A stretch of DNA of 6,979 nt from an uncultured Campylobacter sp. (lineage in GTDB: Bacteria; Campylobacterota; Campylobacteria; Campylobacterales; Campylobacteraceae): NCBI GenBank assembly GCA_938036585.1, contig CALHQN010000092.1, positions 1 to 6,979 of the forward strand. Reading direction: 5' to 3'. The translations under genes were made by a program, and so were the position numbers. Below are positions 5,576 through 6,979 of the stretch, piece by piece. Position 1 is the first letter of the stretch, and each line of letters starts with the position of its first letter. The notes under the pieces were generated by a model, which was given only the letters and a program-made list of their open reading frames with translations, had not been told where the DNA came from and ran no database searches.

Positions 5576-6979
5576 TTGAAAAAAATTTTTCGCCTAATCG
5601 TCGCGTTTCCGAAAATCACGCTCGCGCTGTTTACCGCGCTGGCGCTGTTTTTCGGCTACTACTCCACAAAGCTCGAGATCGACGCTTCGACCCAGACGCT
5701 ACTGCTTGATAACGACGAGGATCTTCAAATTTGGCGCGAAGTATCCAAGCGCTACGAAACGCCGAATTTCTTAGTCGTCGCCTACACTCCTGCAGGCGAT
5801 CTTTTGGCGCCCGAGACGATCCGCAAGATAGCGCAGATGGATGCCGCTTTTTCTAAGCTGGATTTCGTCACCGGCGTCACGGACATCACGAATGTACCGC
5901 TTTTGCTAAACAAAAGCGAAGGTATGAGCGAGCTGCTTAAGCACATACCCACTCTTACCGACGTGGACGTAAATTTAACCGCGGCTAGACGCGAGCTTTC
6001 TACGAGCCCTTTTTATGCGTCAAATTTAGTAAGCGCCGATCTTCGCACTACCGCAATTTTAATAAATTTAAAACCGCAGACCCGCTACGAGGAGCTTTTG
6101 CGCCTAAGAGACGGAGCCAAAAGCGCTCTAAAGCAAGCGGAGCATGAGAGCAACCGCTCCAATGCCCAAATTTCACAGCTCAAAGACGCGCTTAAAGCTT
6201 CGGAGCAAAATTTCAAATCCTACCGCGACGAGCTGCGCGAAAAGGATCACCGCGACATTGTGGCTTTGCGCGCGTTGATCGCAGGCTTTGAGAAGGAATT
6301 TGCGGGCGATCGGCTATTTTTGGGCGGATTAAATATGATCGCCGACGATATGGTAGGCTACGTCCGCTCGGATCTAACGACCTACGGACTCGGCGCCTTG
6401 GTGCTTCTGTTAGCGTGCTTTTGGCTCTTTTTTAGACAGGCGAAATTTATCCTGCTGCCGCTCATCATCTGCGCGTATTCGGTCGTGCTTGCAGCGGGAT
6501 TATTCGGCTTTTTGAGCTTTGAGGTCACGGTTATTAGCTCAAATTTTATAGCGCTTCAGCTCATCATCACGGTTTCGGTCTGTATCCACCTAATCGTCGC
6601 CTACCGCGAGTTTAGCGCGCGCTTTCACGCCTTTTCGCAGCGCCAGCTCGTTTATGCGGTGCTACGCGAGCGCGCAAGACCCTGCTTTTTTGCAATCTTT
6701 ACGACCGTTATCGGCTTTATGTCGCTAATATTTTGCGATATAAAGCCCGTAATTTCTCTGGGAATTATGATGAGCGTAGGCATCAGTATCTCGCTAGTTA
6801 CGGCATTTGGAGTATTCGGCGCGGTTATGTCGCTTCTAAGGCGCACGCACAATAACCGCAGCTTCGAGCAGCACTTTAAATTTACGCTTTGGTGCGCCGA
6901 AACGGCGCTACGTAGCAGAAGCGCGGTCTATGGCGTGTGCGCTGCGGCGGTGATCTTTGGACTATACGGCATCTCGCAG
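5576..6979 (+). CDS. RND/MMPL-family transporter, 3' end outside window
   Basis: This is a large inner-membrane protein of the RND superfamily, MMPL or sterol-sensing-domain type; 468 codons are visible and the frame is still open at the window edge. It starts at TTG (5576) with a modest ribosome site AAGAG 6 nt upstream and no nearby in-frame ATG. Topology read from the translation: TM1 at about 6-25; a periplasmic domain at 26-266 beginning LEIDASTQTLLLDNDEDL; then a block of TM segments at about 269-286, 292-314, 317-343, 368-387 and 391-421; and the first of a second block near 450-468. Residues about 172-242 are highly charged and helical, with likely coiled-coil character. The family exports or moves lipids and other hydrophobic molecules using the proton gradient. 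Placement behind mlaA and mlaC suggests a lipid-related cargo, which is an inference. It corresponds to Cj1373 by gene order as I recall it. Confidence 0.9.
   Translation, partial: MKKIFRLIVAFPKITLALFTALALFFGYYSTKLEIDASTQTLLLDNDEDLQIWREVSKRYETPNFLVVAYTPAGDLLAPETIRKIAQMDAAFSKLDFVTGVTDITNVPLLLNKSEGMSELLKHIPTLTDVDVNLTAARRELSTSPFYASNLVSADLRTTAILINLKPQTRYEELLRLRDGAKSALKQAEHESNRSNAQISQLKDALKASEQNFKSYRDELREKDHRDIVALRALIAGFEKEFAGDRLFLGGLNMIADDMVGYVRSDLTTYGLGALVLLLACFWLFFRQAKFILLPLIICAYSVVLAAGLFGFLSFEVTVISSNFIALQLIITVSVCIHLIVAYREFSARFHAFSQRQLVYAVLRERARPCFFAIFTTVIGFMSLIFCDIKPVISLGIMMSVGISISLVTAFGVFGAVMSLLRRTHNNRSFEQHFKFTLWCAETALRSRSAVYGVCAAAVIFGLYGISQ

Noticed and set aside
6652..6852. Minus-strand 66-codon frame
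   Set aside because: It is antisense to continuous RND membrane segments and has no supporting features.

Overview
The window looks like a chromosomal segment of a Campylobacter-type epsilonproteobacterium. The grounds are the abundance of the palindrome AAATTT in and between genes, compact partly overlapping gene clusters, and a mlaA-mlaC-RND cluster that matches the order I recall from C. jejuni (Cj1371-Cj1373). The base composition is clearly more GC-rich than C. jejuni, so one of the higher-GC oral species (C. gracilis, C. showae or C. rectus type) is more likely. The species is an inference.

The left 4.06 kb, on the minus strand, is a molybdate (possibly also tungstate) uptake and regulation cluster. 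In transcription order it holds modE (regulator with two Mop/TOBE domains), modA (periplasmic binding protein), a standalone di-Mop protein, modC (ATPase with one C-terminal Mop domain), a low-complexity ORF, and modB (permease, cut by the window edge). The genes modA, di-Mop and modC are overlapped or nearly so. A perfect inverted repeat (AATATATC-4 nt-GATATATT) lies just upstream of modE over its likely promoter and has the ATATAT-N6-ATATAT form expected of a ModE operator.

Between modC and modB is a stretch of about 725 bp that is open in both directions, packed with AAATTT palindromes, and contains eleven tandem copies of a 15-bp unit. On the minus strand it forms an ORF that starts 2 nt after the modC stop and ends 8 nt inside modB. 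On the plus strand the same repeat reads as a pentapeptide-repeat-like sequence. Whether either is a gene is unresolved. This is the least explained part of the window.

The right 2.9 kb, on the plus strand, is divergent from the mod cluster. It carries mlaA (outer-membrane lipoprotein), mlaC (periplasmic lipid shuttle) and the first 468 codons of an RND/MMPL-family membrane protein, preceded by a near-consensus sigma70 promoter (TTGACA-N17-TAAAAT). These proteins would act together in moving phospholipid between outer and inner membranes. The inner-membrane MlaFED complex is not in the window. No tRNA, rRNA, CRISPR array, insertion sequence or clear terminator was seen.
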